Below, one piece after another: positions 41,578 through 50,579 of a stretch of DNA of 64,000 nucleotides. Source of the DNA: Azospirillum sp. TSA2s (lineage in GTDB: Bacteria > Pseudomonadota > Alphaproteobacteria > Azospirillales > Azospirillaceae); assembly GCF_004923315.1 (NCBI RefSeq), contig NZ_CP039649.1, forward strand, positions 706,001 to 770,000, given 5' to 3'. Position numbers and translations under genes: made by a program. The notes beneath the pieces were generated by a model, which did not search any database, was not told where the DNA came from, and saw nothing but the letters and a program-made list of their open reading frames with translations. Position 1 is the first letter of the stretch. Each line of letters starts with the position of its first letter.

Positions 41578-42807
41578 TCACCCCCGCGTATCGTCGATCA
41601 CCTTGCCGTCGTTCGGCAAACTCCCCGGCGCCACGAACTCCACCGCCCCCTTCAGCTTGGTCACCGACGCCAGTGTCTCGCGGATGGCGGCGGCCAAGCC
41701 CTCCCCGCTCTCCTCCGCTTCGCAACGCAACGTCATCGTGTCGCTGGCATCCTGCCGCCCCACCACCAGACGGGCGCGGGCGACCTGGGGATGGCGGCGC
41801 AGCACCTCGGCCACCTGGCTCGGATGGACGAACATGCCCTTGACCTTGGTGGTCTGGTCGGCGCGGCCCATCCAGCCTTTCAGCCGCATGTTGGTCCGGC
41901 CGCAGGGGCTGGTCCCCGGCAGCACCGCCGATAGGTCGCCGGTGCCGAAGCGGATCAGCGGATAGGCCGGGTTGAAGATGGTCACCACCACCTCGCCGAC
42001 CTCGCCGTCGGGAACCGGGTCGCCGGTGCCGGGACGGACGATCTCGACGATGCAGCCCTCGTTCACCACCAGCCCGGAGCGCGCCTCCGTCTCATAGGCG
42101 ACGATGCCGAGATCCGCGGTGCCGTAGCATTGGTAGACCTCCAGCCCGCGCGCCTCGTAGAAGGCGCGGGCGTCGGGCAGATAGGGGCCGCCCGACACGC
42201 TGGCGATGCGGATCGACGACACGTCCAGCCCCAGCGCGTCGCCCTTCTCCAGGATGATCTTCAGGAAGTCGGGCGTACCGATATAGCCGCGCGGCTTCAG
42301 GCTGGCGACGACCTGGGCCTGCATTTCGGTATTGCCGGTGCCGGCGGGGATGACGGCGCAGCCGATGGCGTGCGCCCCCGTCTCGAACATCGAGCCGGCG
42401 GGGGTCAGATGGTAGGAGAAGCAGTTGTGGGCGAGATCGCCGGCGCGGAAGCCGGCGGCGAACAGCGCGCGGGCGCTGCGCCAGGGATCGGTGCCATGCG
42501 GCTCCGGATCATGGATCGGGCCGGGGGAGGCGAAGACGCGGGCCAGCCGCCCGACCTCCACCGCCGCCAGACCGCCGAAGGGCGGATCCGCCTGCTGCAA
42601 CGCGATCAGGTCGGACTTCCGCGTCACCGGCAGCGTGGCCAGCGCGTTGCGGTCGTGGATCGACGCCGGGTCGATGTCGGCCAGCAGCCGGCCGAAATAG
42701 GGTGCCGCGTCCTTGGCGTGGTGCAGATGGACGGGCAGCGCCGCGAACTGCTCGGCCTCGCGCCGGTCGAAGGAACGGGTTTCGAGGTCGTCGTAGTAAT
42801 CGGTCAT
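41578..42807 (-). CDS. phenylacetate-CoA ligase-like adenylate-forming enzyme
   Basis: A 409-residue PaaK-type ligase that would activate an aryl acid with ATP and CoA. Typical parts are HLHHAKDAAPYFGRLLADID, TLPVTRKSDLIALQQADPPF, VYQCYGTADLGIVAYETEAR, NPAYPLIRFGTGDLSAVLPG, and a C-terminal subdomain with GRADQTTKVKGMFVHPSQVA. The ATP loop reads VFASPGPIHDPEPHG in place of SSGTTGxP, a variant seen in one PaaK branch. It is the last gene of the Liv-type transporter cluster, 180 bp after livF with a repeat between, which suggests a role in trapping the imported acid. Confidence 0.85.
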   Translation of the reverse strand: MTDYYDDLETRSFDRREAEQFAALPVHLHHAKDAAPYFGRLLADIDPASIHDRNALATLPVTRKSDLIALQQADPPFGGLAAVEVGRLARVFASPGPIHDPEPHGTDPWRSARALFAAGFRAGDLAHNCFSYHLTPAGSMFETGAHAIGCAVIPAGTGNTEMQAQVVASLKPRGYIGTPDFLKIILEKGDALGLDVSSIRIASVSGGPYLPDARAFYEARGLEVYQCYGTADLGIVAYETEARSGLVVNEGCIVEIVRPGTGDPVPDGEVGEVVVTIFNPAYPLIRFGTGDLSAVLPGTSPCGRTNMRLKGWMGRADQTTKVKGMFVHPSQVAEVLRRHPQVARARLVVGRQDASDTMTLRCEAEESGEGLAAAIRETLASVTKLKGAVEFVAPGSLPNDGKVIDDTRG

Positions 42808-42853
42808 GGTCGTTCGTCCGTTCAGGGGTCGGCCGAGGTGACGCGGGGGATTG

Positions 42854-42963
42854 CCCCCACCCCTACCCTCCCCCGCTGGGCGGGGGAGGGAGCAAGTGCT
42901 GATGCGGGAGAGCGGCGGCAGTTCCCTCCTCCGCCCAGCGGGGGAGGGTTAGGGTGGGGGCAT
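42854..42963. repeat. gene-end palindromic repeat, copy 4
   Basis: GCCCCCACCCCTACCCTCCC and GGGAGGGTTAGGGTGGGGGC are the ends. CCCGCTGGGCGGG is the inner hairpin. It lies between livF and the ligase gene inside the cluster. Confidence 0.88.
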
Positions 42964-42987
42964 TGTCAGCCGGCAGCTCCGAGAGGC

Positions 42988-43851
<864 letters not shown>

Positions 43852-43880
43852 GCGGCACCTGAACTGTTCGTAAGAAGGGG

Positions 43881-43912
43881 GGCGCCCCCGCCGGAAACGG
43901 GGCGGAGGCGCC
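43881..43912 (-). promoter_or_regulatory. intercistronic hairpin after the binding-protein gene
   Basis: GGCGCCCCCGCC (43881-43892) and GGCGGAGGCGCC (43901-43912) are complementary with one mismatch around eight bases. It has no T-run. It lies 14 bp after the binding-protein stop and before livF. Such hairpins often protect binding-protein mRNA and reduce downstream expression. Confidence 0.65.
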
Positions 43913-43926
43913 GCTTGCTCAAGGAC

Positions 43927-45207
43927 TTACCAGCCCAGCCATTCCGCCTTGCGCGGAACGTCGACGGTGGTCAGCTTGTCCAGCTTGATGGTGCCGGCCT
44001 TGACCAGATCGTCCACGCTGGCGCCGGTCTCGCCCGACACCTTGGCGCGGTAGATGTTGACCGCCGTCATGCCGCGGTGGTCGGTGTCGGTCCAGGTCGA
44101 CGGAACGCAGACGCCCTCGAGCCCGGCCGGCACCCAATCCTTCTTCTGGTACATCGCCTTGCGGATGTTCGGGCCGGTGACGCCGCCGTTCTTCGACGCC
44201 CAGTCCATCGCCTCCTTCATGTAGTAGGCGGTGCAGACGCCGGCCAAGTAATGCACCGGGCGATAGGCGTTGCCCGACGGGTCGGAGATCTTGGAGATGT
44301 CCTTCAGCGTCTTCATGCCCGGCACCTCGGCGTTCCAGGTCACCGCCGTGCGCATCGGGAACACCACGCCGTCGGCGGCCGAACCGGCGGCCTTGGCGGC
44401 GTTCTCGTCCATGCCCCAGACATTGCCCATGAACTGCACCTTGGCGCCGACCGTCTGGCAGGCCTTCAGCACCGAGATGTTGGAGCCGGCGGTGTTGCCG
44501 AGATAGGCGTAGTTGACGCCCGACTGCTTCAGGGTCAGGCACTGGGCGGTGTAGTCGCCGGGGGTCAGGGCGAACTGCACGGCCGGCAGCACCTCGAAGC
44601 CCAGCTCCTTGGCCAGCTGCTCGCCGGCTTCCTTCGGCGCGTTGGGATAGGGGTGGTTGGCGCCCATGTGGACGTATTTCGGCTTGCCCTGGCCGCCCTG
44701 CTTCTTCCAGTCCTCGGCCGCCCACATCAGCATGCCGCGCAGCGCGTCGGAGTAGGACGGGCCGTAGAAGAAGTTGTAGGGCGCCGGCTTGGAGCCGTGC
44801 GGGCCCTTGCCGGTCGGGTCGGTCAGGTGGCCGGAGTAGGAGCCGGAATAGGCCGGGATCTCGTCCTTGCCGACGAAGCCGGTCAGCGCCTCGGTGTCGG
44901 CGGTGCCCCAGCCCTGGAGAGCGGCGATCTTGTCGCTGCCCGACGACCACTTCTTGTACTGGCTGATGGCGCGCGGCGCCTGATAGCCGTAGTCGACGGT
45001 GTCGACCGCCAGCTTGGTGCCGTTGATGCCGCCATGGGCGTTGATGTAGGCCAGCGCGTCCGACACGCCCTGCGCATAGGGCACGCCGACGTCGGAGGTG
45101 GCGCCGGACTGGTCCGCCAGATGGCCGACCGGGATGTCCGCATAAGCGGTGGCGGAGGTCGCCAGCAGAAGCGCAGAGGTCGCGAAGAGCGCGGTCTTGA
45201 TCGACAT
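43927..45207 (-). CDS. Liv-type ABC transporter substrate-binding protein
   Basis: A periplasmic type I binding protein (LivK-like, 426 residues). The signal peptide is MSIKTALFATSALLLATSAT with cleavage near AYA-D. The mature part starts IPVGHLADQSGATSDVGVPY and has the usual two-lobe features (AYINAHGGINGTKLAVDTVD, GFVGKDEIPAYSGSYSGHLT, NYAYLGNTAGSNISVLKACQ). I chose ATG 45205-45207 with GGGAG upstream. Relatives in aromatic-acid catabolic loci have this large size. The ligand cannot be read from the sequence. Confidence 0.93.
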   Translation of the reverse strand: MSIKTALFATSALLLATSATAYADIPVGHLADQSGATSDVGVPYAQGVSDALAYINAHGGINGTKLAVDTVDYGYQAPRAISQYKKWSSGSDKIAALQGWGTADTEALTGFVGKDEIPAYSGSYSGHLTDPTGKGPHGSKPAPYNFFYGPSYSDALRGMLMWAAEDWKKQGGQGKPKYVHMGANHPYPNAPKEAGEQLAKELGFEVLPAVQFALTPGDYTAQCLTLKQSGVNYAYLGNTAGSNISVLKACQTVGAKVQFMGNVWGMDENAAKAAGSAADGVVFPMRTAVTWNAEVPGMKTLKDISKISDPSGNAYRPVHYLAGVCTAYYMKEAMDWASKNGGVTGPNIRKAMYQKKDWVPAGLEGVCVPSTWTDTDHRGMTAVNIYRAKVSGETGASVDDLVKAGTIKLDKLTTVDVPRKAEWLGW

Positions 45208-45264
45208 GGTGCGTTTACTCCCCATTCTGTTCTGTTTGTTGATCGATGGAGGCTTCCCGGCCGT

Positions 45265-45365
45265 CATCCCGGTTTCCGGTCGTCATCCCCGCGAAGGCGG
45301 GGATCCAGGCTTCGCCGGGAGTTCTGGATTCCCGCCTTCGCGGGAATGACGGGAGCGCGGGAATG
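45265..45365. repeat. palindromic repeat between livM and the binding-protein gene
   Basis: GTCATCCCCGCGAAGGCGGG and CCCGCCTTCGCGGGAATGAC are inverted with one or two mismatches. Two additional GTCATCCC / GGGAATGAC half units flank it. This is a GTCATTCCCGCG-type intergenic repeat widespread in Proteobacteria. Confidence 0.88.
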
Positions 45366-45412
45366 ACGGTGGGTGGTTGCTTGTTGGAAGGAGCCAGACG
45401 GTTCGACGAGGA

Positions 45413-46486
45413 TCAGTGCGAGAAGGGATAGAGCTTCCAGTAGGCCTTGATCTGCTTCCAGCGGTGGGCCAGCCCGTCGGGCTCGAACACCAGGAACAGG
45501 ATGATGACGAGGCCGATCGACATCTCGCGCAGGAAGGCGATGTTGTCCTTCAGGTTCAGCGCGGTATCCAGCGCGGTGCCGCTCACCAGCTTGGTCAGGG
45601 CCTGCATCGCCTCGGGCAGGAAGACCATGAAGGCGGTGCCCATCAGTGTGCCCATGATCGAGCCCAGCCCGCCGATGATGATCATGCCCAGGAACTGGAT
45701 CGAGAAGAGGATGGTGAAGCCCTCGACCGACACGAACTGCAGGTAATGGGCGTACAGCGCGCCGCCAATGCCGGCGTAGAAGGCGGAGATGCCGAAGGAC
45801 ATCGTCCGGTACTTCGTCAGGTTGATGCCCATGATCTCGGCGGAGAGATAATGGTCGCGCACCGCCACCAGGGCGCGGCCGTCGCGGGTCCGCATCAGGT
45901 TTGTGGCGAGGATGTACATCACCACCAGCGCCACCAGGGCGACGTAGAAGTACCGCTCGTCGGTGTCGAAGGCGAAGCCGAAGATGGTCAGCGGCTCGGC
46001 GATGGTGCCGGCGGTGCCGCCGGTGAACCAGTCGGCGCGGGCGAAGAAGTCCTGCAGGATGTACTGCGCCGCCAGCGTGGCGATGGCGAGGTACAGGCCC
46101 TTCAGCCGCGCCGCCGGCATGCCGAACAGCAGCCCGACCAGCGTGGTGACCACGCCCGCCAGCGGAATGGCCAGCGCCACCGGGACGCCCAGGCTGTTGC
46201 TGAGCCAGGCCGAGGCGAAGGCGCCGAAGCCGAAAAAGGCGGAATGGCCGATGGAGATCTGGCCGGTGAAGCCGACCAGGATGTTCAGGCCGAGCGCCGC
46301 GATGCCGAGATAGCCGATCTGGATCAGCAGGCTGAGCCAGTAGCGGTCCATGAAGGCCGGGCAGGCCAGCAGGAGGACCACGCCCAGGATCGCGAAGTTG
46401 CGGCTGGTCCTGGTCGGGAAGATGGTGGTGTCGGACCCGTAGGACGTCTTGTAATCGCCGCTCGGGATGATGCTGACGGATGCCAT
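45413..46486 (-). CDS. Liv-type ABC permease (LivM-like)
   Basis: A polytopic permease of 357 residues with about nine to ten hydrophobic helices. LGLNILVGFTGQISIGHSAF is the family motif, GYLGIAALGLN precedes it, and the EAA-like cytoplasmic loop is LRDYLSAEIMGINLTKYRTM-like (actual VRDHYLSAEIMGINLTKYRT). It ends FLVFEPDGLAHRWKQIKAYW. It starts 8 bp after the livH stop. It works with LivH as the membrane channel. Confidence 0.94.
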   Translation of the reverse strand: MASVSIIPSGDYKTSYGSDTTIFPTRTSRNFAILGVVLLLACPAFMDRYWLSLLIQIGYLGIAALGLNILVGFTGQISIGHSAFFGFGAFASAWLSNSLGVPVALAIPLAGVVTTLVGLLFGMPAARLKGLYLAIATLAAQYILQDFFARADWFTGGTAGTIAEPLTIFGFAFDTDERYFYVALVALVVMYILATNLMRTRDGRALVAVRDHYLSAEIMGINLTKYRTMSFGISAFYAGIGGALYAHYLQFVSVEGFTILFSIQFLGMIIIGGLGSIMGTLMGTAFMVFLPEAMQALTKLVSGTALDTALNLKDNIAFLREMSIGLVIILFLVFEPDGLAHRWKQIKAYWKLYPFSH

Positions 46487-46493
46487 GGGGGCC

Positions 46494-47381
46494 TCACACG
46501 CGCTCGATGTCTTTGGTGCCGAACAGGCCGTAGGGCTTGATCATCAGGATGGCGATCAGGACGTAGAAGGGCGCGATCTCGTACATGTTGCCCCAGTTCA
46601 GCCACTGGCTGTCCAGGTAGTGCGCCATGTTCTCCAGCACGCCGACGATCAGGCCGCCGACCACCGCGCCGATGACGCTGTCGAGGCCGCCCAGGATCAC
46701 CGCCGGGAACACCTTGATGCCGAAGAAGGACAGCGCCGACGACACGCCGTTGACCACGCCCACCGTGACGCCGGCCACCGCCGACACCATGGCGGAGATC
46801 GCCCAGCTCATCGCGAACATGTGGCGGACCGAGATGCCCAGCGACTGCGCCACCTGCTGGTCGAAGGCGGTGGCCCGCATGGCGAGACCGGTCCGCGAGT
46901 ATTTGAAGAACCAGCCGAAGCCCGCCATGATCAGGATCGAGATGACCAGCGACATGACGTAGACGGTCTGCACCTCCAGCCCGAACAGGTTCATGGTGGG
47001 GCTGGCGAAGATCGGCGGGAAGGGCTTGGCGAAGACGCCGAACATCCACTTCATCGCCGCCTGGAAGACGATCGACAAGCCGATCGTCACCATGATGACG
47101 GAGATGATCGGCTCGCCGATCATCGGCCTCAAGACGACGATCTGCAGGATGACGCCGAAGGCCAGCATGAAGACCAGCGTGATCGGGAAGCCGATCCAGA
47201 AGGGCAGCTGCCAGCTGGTCAGCAGCCACCAGCAGGTCCAGGCGCCGATCAGCAGGAATTCGCCCTGCGCGAAGTTGACGATGCGGCTGGCCTTGTAGAT
47301 CAGCACGAAGGACATGGCGACCACGCCATACAGCGCGCCGACGATCAGGCCGTTGACGAGAAGCTGAAACAGAAGGGTCAT
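46494..47381 (-). CDS. Liv-type ABC permease (LivH-like)
   Basis: A 295-residue permease. The N-terminus LLFQLLVNGLIVGALYGVVA and the motif SRIVNFAQGEFLLIGAW are typical of LivH. It has about eight hydrophobic helices, a cytoplasmic loop RATAFDQQVAQSLGISVRHM and a late segment KVFPAVILGGLDSVIGAVVG. It ends IKPYGLFGTKDIERV. It lies between the acyl-CoA synthetase and livM genes, with a repeat-filled gap of 158 bp upstream. Confidence 0.94.
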   Translation of the reverse strand: MTLLFQLLVNGLIVGALYGVVAMSFVLIYKASRIVNFAQGEFLLIGAWTCWWLLTSWQLPFWIGFPITLVFMLAFGVILQIVVLRPMIGEPIISVIMVTIGLSIVFQAAMKWMFGVFAKPFPPIFASPTMNLFGLEVQTVYVMSLVISILIMAGFGWFFKYSRTGLAMRATAFDQQVAQSLGISVRHMFAMSWAISAMVSAVAGVTVGVVNGVSSALSFFGIKVFPAVILGGLDSVIGAVVGGLIVGVLENMAHYLDSQWLNWGNMYEIAPFYVLIAILMIKPYGLFGTKDIERV

Positions 47382-47409
47382 GGCGTGGCCTCGCCCGTGA
47401 GGATCGCGT

Positions 47410-47522
47410 TATCCCCTCTCCCCCCCGGGGAGAGGGTTAGGGTGAGGGGGTTGCGTGGCGAGGAGCGTCCGGCAGACGGATCCCCCTCACCCATCCTCTC
47501 CCCGGGGGGAGAGGGGCTATTC
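47410..47522. repeat. gene-end palindromic repeat, CTCTCCCC variant
   Basis: ATCCCCTCTCCCCCCCGGGG and CCCCGGGGGGAGAGGGGCTA are the outer ends. GGGTTAGGGTGAGGGGG and CCCCCTCACCCATCC are the inner arms. The block separates the synthetase from livH. A related unit is at 33960-34195. Confidence 0.85.
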
Positions 47523-47539
47523 TTGTGTGCATGGGCCGA

Positions 47540-49483
47540 TTACGCCGCAACCGGCTGCCGCGGCGCCTTGGCGGCGGTCGGAGCCAGATCGATGACGGTC
47601 AGCGTCGTGCGGATGCGCTGCTTGGTGCCGTCCTGGAAGGCGATCGTGGTGTCCACGTCGATCTTCGGCTGGCCGGCATAGATGCTGTCGATGATGGTGC
47701 CGTACTTCTCGCCGATGACGCCGCGGCGCACCTTGCGGGTGCGGGTCAGCTCGCCATCGTCGGCGTCCAGCTCCTTGTAGAGCAGCAGGAACTTGGAGAT
47801 GCGCTGATACTCGGGCAGCGTCTGGTTCACCCGCTCCACCTCGGCCCGCAGCAGATCGTAGACCTCCTGCTTCGACGACAGGTCGGAGTAGGTCGTGAAG
47901 GCGATGCGGTTCTTCTCCGCCCACTTCGACACGATGGGGAAGCGGATGCAGATGATCGCCGACAGATACTCGCGCTTGTCGCCCAGGATCACCGCCTCCG
48001 CCACATACGGCGAGAACTTCAGCTTGTTCTCGATGTATTGCGGGCTGAAGCGGTCGCCCTGGGCGGTGGTGGCGATGTCCTTGATGCGGTCGATGATGAC
48101 CAGATGGCCCTTCTTGTCGAAGAACCCGGCATCGCCGGTGTGCATCCAGCCGTCGCGCATGTCGGCGACGGTCGCATTCTCGTTCCGGTAATAGCCGGCG
48201 AACATGTTGGGGTGGCGGGTGACGATTTCGCCGACGCCGTTGTGGTCGGCGTCGATCACCTTCACCTCGATGCCGCCGTCGAACGGCACGCCGACCGTGT
48301 CGAAATCCACGTCGTTGCCGCGGTGGACGGTGTAGGCGCCCATCGTCTCGGTCTGGCCGTAGATCTGGCGAAGCGGCACGCCCAGCGCCTGGAAGAACTT
48401 GAAGGTGTCCGGCCCCAAGGCCGCACCGCCGGTCGCCGCCGATTTCAGGTTGGTGAAGCCCAGCCGGTCGCGCAGAGCCTTGAACAGGATCGCGTCGGCC
48501 ATCGCCGACCGCTGCCCCTTCGCCAGCGCCTCCAGACCCAGCTTCATGCCGAGGTCGAACATCTTCTGCTTGAAGGGCGAGGCGTCCATCATGCGGGCGC
48601 GCACGTCGGCGGCGATCTGCTCCCACAGGCGCGGGGCGAACAGCACGAAGGTCGGCCCGATCTCGCGGAAGTCGTGCATCATCGTCTCGGCTTCCTCGAC
48701 GAAATTCACGCGCATCCGCGACACCATGCCCATGCCGACGGCATAGACCTGTTCCATGATCCAGGACAGCGGCAGGACCGAGACATACTCGTCCTCCGGC
48801 CCCTTCGGATCGGCGGACAGGTAGCTGGCGACATGGCGGATCAGCCGGCCGGCCGGCAGCATCGCCATCTTCGGGTTCGACGTGGTGCCCGAGGTGGTGC
48901 AGAGGACGGCGACCTCCTCACCCTTCGTCGCGGCCACCATGCGGTCGTACAGGTCAGGCTGCTGCGCATGCAGCTCCTCGCCCATCCGGACCAGATCGGT
49001 GACCGGCATCAGGCGGGGGTCGTGGTATTTCCGCATGCCGCGCGGATCGGAATAGATGATGTGCTGCAGCGTCGGCAGACGGTCGGCGAGGTTCAGCAGC
49101 TTGTCGACCTGCTCCTCGTCCTCGGCGAACACCACCTTAACGTCGGCATAGGTGATGAGGTACGCGACCTCCTCATCCAGCGCGTCACGGTAGATGCCCA
49201 AGCTGTAGCCGCGCACCGCATGGGTCGCGATCTCGCCCATCACCCAGTCGGGACGGTTGTCGCCGAGAAGCCCGACGACCTCGCCCGGCACGACGCCGAG
49301 CTTGGTCATGCCCAGCGCGAAGGCGCGGACGCGGGCATGGACCTGGCTCCAGGTGAAGGTGCGCCAGATGCCGAAATCCTTCTCGCGCATGGCGATGTCG
49401 CCGCCATGCTCGCGGGCATGCAGGGACAGCAGCTTCGGCAGGGTGTCGTTGGCGACAAGATCGGGCAGATTGAGGCTCGACAT
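47540..49483 (-). CDS. AMP-dependent long-chain-type acyl-CoA synthetase
   Basis: A 647-residue adenylate-forming ligase. The ATP loop is LCTTSGTTSNPKMAML, the acid-binding/adenylate motif is IYGQTETMGAYTVH, and TGDAGFFDKKGHLVIIDRIK lies before the C-terminal subdomain, which is complete (VAEAVILGDKREYLSAIICI). It starts at ATG 49481-49483, overlapping the LivG-like stop by one base. The length and motifs fit long-chain or aryl-acid synthetases found inside Liv-type clusters of phenylacetate and other aromatic-acid degraders. It would charge the imported acid to its CoA ester. Confidence 0.92.
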   Translation of the reverse strand: MSSLNLPDLVANDTLPKLLSLHAREHGGDIAMREKDFGIWRTFTWSQVHARVRAFALGMTKLGVVPGEVVGLLGDNRPDWVMGEIATHAVRGYSLGIYRDALDEEVAYLITYADVKVVFAEDEEQVDKLLNLADRLPTLQHIIYSDPRGMRKYHDPRLMPVTDLVRMGEELHAQQPDLYDRMVAATKGEEVAVLCTTSGTTSNPKMAMLPAGRLIRHVASYLSADPKGPEDEYVSVLPLSWIMEQVYAVGMGMVSRMRVNFVEEAETMMHDFREIGPTFVLFAPRLWEQIAADVRARMMDASPFKQKMFDLGMKLGLEALAKGQRSAMADAILFKALRDRLGFTNLKSAATGGAALGPDTFKFFQALGVPLRQIYGQTETMGAYTVHRGNDVDFDTVGVPFDGGIEVKVIDADHNGVGEIVTRHPNMFAGYYRNENATVADMRDGWMHTGDAGFFDKKGHLVIIDRIKDIATTAQGDRFSPQYIENKLKFSPYVAEAVILGDKREYLSAIICIRFPIVSKWAEKNRIAFTTYSDLSSKQEVYDLLRAEVERVNQTLPEYQRISKFLLLYKELDADDGELTRTRKVRRGVIGEKYGTIIDSIYAGQPKIDVDTTIAFQDGTKQRIRTTLTVIDLAPTAAKAPRQPVAA

Positions 49484-50379
49484 CACGCGACCTCCTTCCG
49501 GGCCGGAGGAACTGCGGCGGCGGGCGCCTCTTCCTCGTCGTCCTCGCCCAGATAGGCGCGGCGGACGCGGGGATCGGCCAGAACCTCCTCCGGCTTGCCT
49601 TCGGCGATCTTCTTGCCGAATTCCAGCACCATCACCCGGTGCGAGATGTCCATGACCACGCCCATGTCGTGTTCGATCATGACCACGGTCATGCCGAACT
49701 CCTCGTTCAGGTCGACGATGTAGCGGGCCATGTCCTCCTTCTCTTCCAGGTTCATGCCGGCCATCGGCTCGTCCAGCAGGATCAGGTCCGGCTTCAGCGC
49801 GATGGCGCGGGCCAACTCCACCCGCTTGCGCAGGCCGTAGGACAGCGTGCCGGCGGTGGCCTTGCGCACATGCTGGATTTCGAGGAAGTCGATGATCTCC
49901 TCCACCTCGCGGCGGTGGGACAGCTCCTCCTTCCTGGCGCCGGTCAGCCAATAGAGCGACCCGGTCAGGAAGTTGTTCTTCAGCAGGTGGTGGCGGCCGA
50001 CCATGATGTTGTCGAGCACGGTCATGTGCCCGAACAGCGCCAGATTCTGGAAGGTACGGCCGATGCCGAGCGAGGCGCGATGGTTCGGGGTCATCCCCGT
50101 CACGTCGCGGCCCTTGAAGAAGACCTTGCCGTCGGTCGGCCGGTAGCGGCCGGAGATGCAGTTGACCATGGAGGTCTTGCCGGCCCCGTTGGGACCGATG
50201 ATCGAGAACAACTCGCCCCTGCGGATGCCGAAGCTGACGTCGGTCAGCGCATGGACGCCCCCGAAGCGCAGGTTGACGCCCCGAGCCTCGAAAATGGTCT
50301 CCGCCTGGGTGGTGGGCGAATTTTGGCCAGGGGAATTCTGGCCAGGGCCGGGGTGTGGTGCGACGGGCGCGCCGGACAT
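49483..50379 (-). CDS. Liv-type ABC transporter ATP-binding protein (LivG-like)
   Basis: The first gene of the cluster. Walker A is IIGPNGAGKTSMVNCISGRY, the signature is TLSYGLRKRVELARAIA, Walker B is LILLDEPMAGMNLEEKEDMA and the His loop is VVMIEHDMGVV. The start at 50377-50379 has a strong GGAGGAGG upstream and gives 298 residues; a longer open frame to 50520 would cover the operator. A short duplication encodes GQNSPGQNSP near residue 15. It pairs with the LivF-like ATPase. Its promoter region holds palindrome A. Confidence 0.94.
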   Translation of the reverse strand: MSGAPVAPHPGPGQNSPGQNSPTTQAETIFEARGVNLRFGGVHALTDVSFGIRRGELFSIIGPNGAGKTSMVNCISGRYRPTDGKVFFKGRDVTGMTPNHRASLGIGRTFQNLALFGHMTVLDNIMVGRHHLLKNNFLTGSLYWLTGARKEELSHRREVEEIIDFLEIQHVRKATAGTLSYGLRKRVELARAIALKPDLILLDEPMAGMNLEEKEDMARYIVDLNEEFGMTVVMIEHDMGVVMDISHRVMVLEFGKKIAEGKPEEVLADPRVRRAYLGEDDEEEAPAAAVPPARKEVA

Positions 50380-50444
50380 TTCCTCCTCCGTTGCTAGTTG
50401 GTACCGCTTCTCGGGGTCACGATCCGGCTCTTGGCGGCCGGCGA

Positions 50445-50461
50445 GGTCCATATTGTGGACC
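50445..50461. promoter_or_regulatory. 17-bp palindromic operator A
   Basis: GGTCCATATTGTGGACC has perfect 6-bp arms around TATTG. It lies 65 bp upstream of the LivG-like start, in the region shared with the divergent fusion regulator. It differs from operator B at two central positions only. Confidence 0.8.
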
Positions 50462-50560
50462 GTTTCATGAGCAACTTCCCGACTATATACCGAGCCTCCG
50501 TCTGTTTTCAACACTGACATTCCGCCAGTGCATGTTTTTTGTTGCGATAAGGCGCCGCAC

Positions 50561-50577
50561 GGTCCATATGATGGACC
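50561..50577. promoter_or_regulatory. 17-bp palindromic operator B
   Basis: GGTCCATATGATGGACC has perfect 7-bp arms around ATG. It ends 2 bp before the preferred ATG (50580) of the fusion regulator and contains two alternative ATGs. It is nearly identical to operator A, 116 bp away. Confidence 0.8.
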
Positions 50578-50579
50578 TC

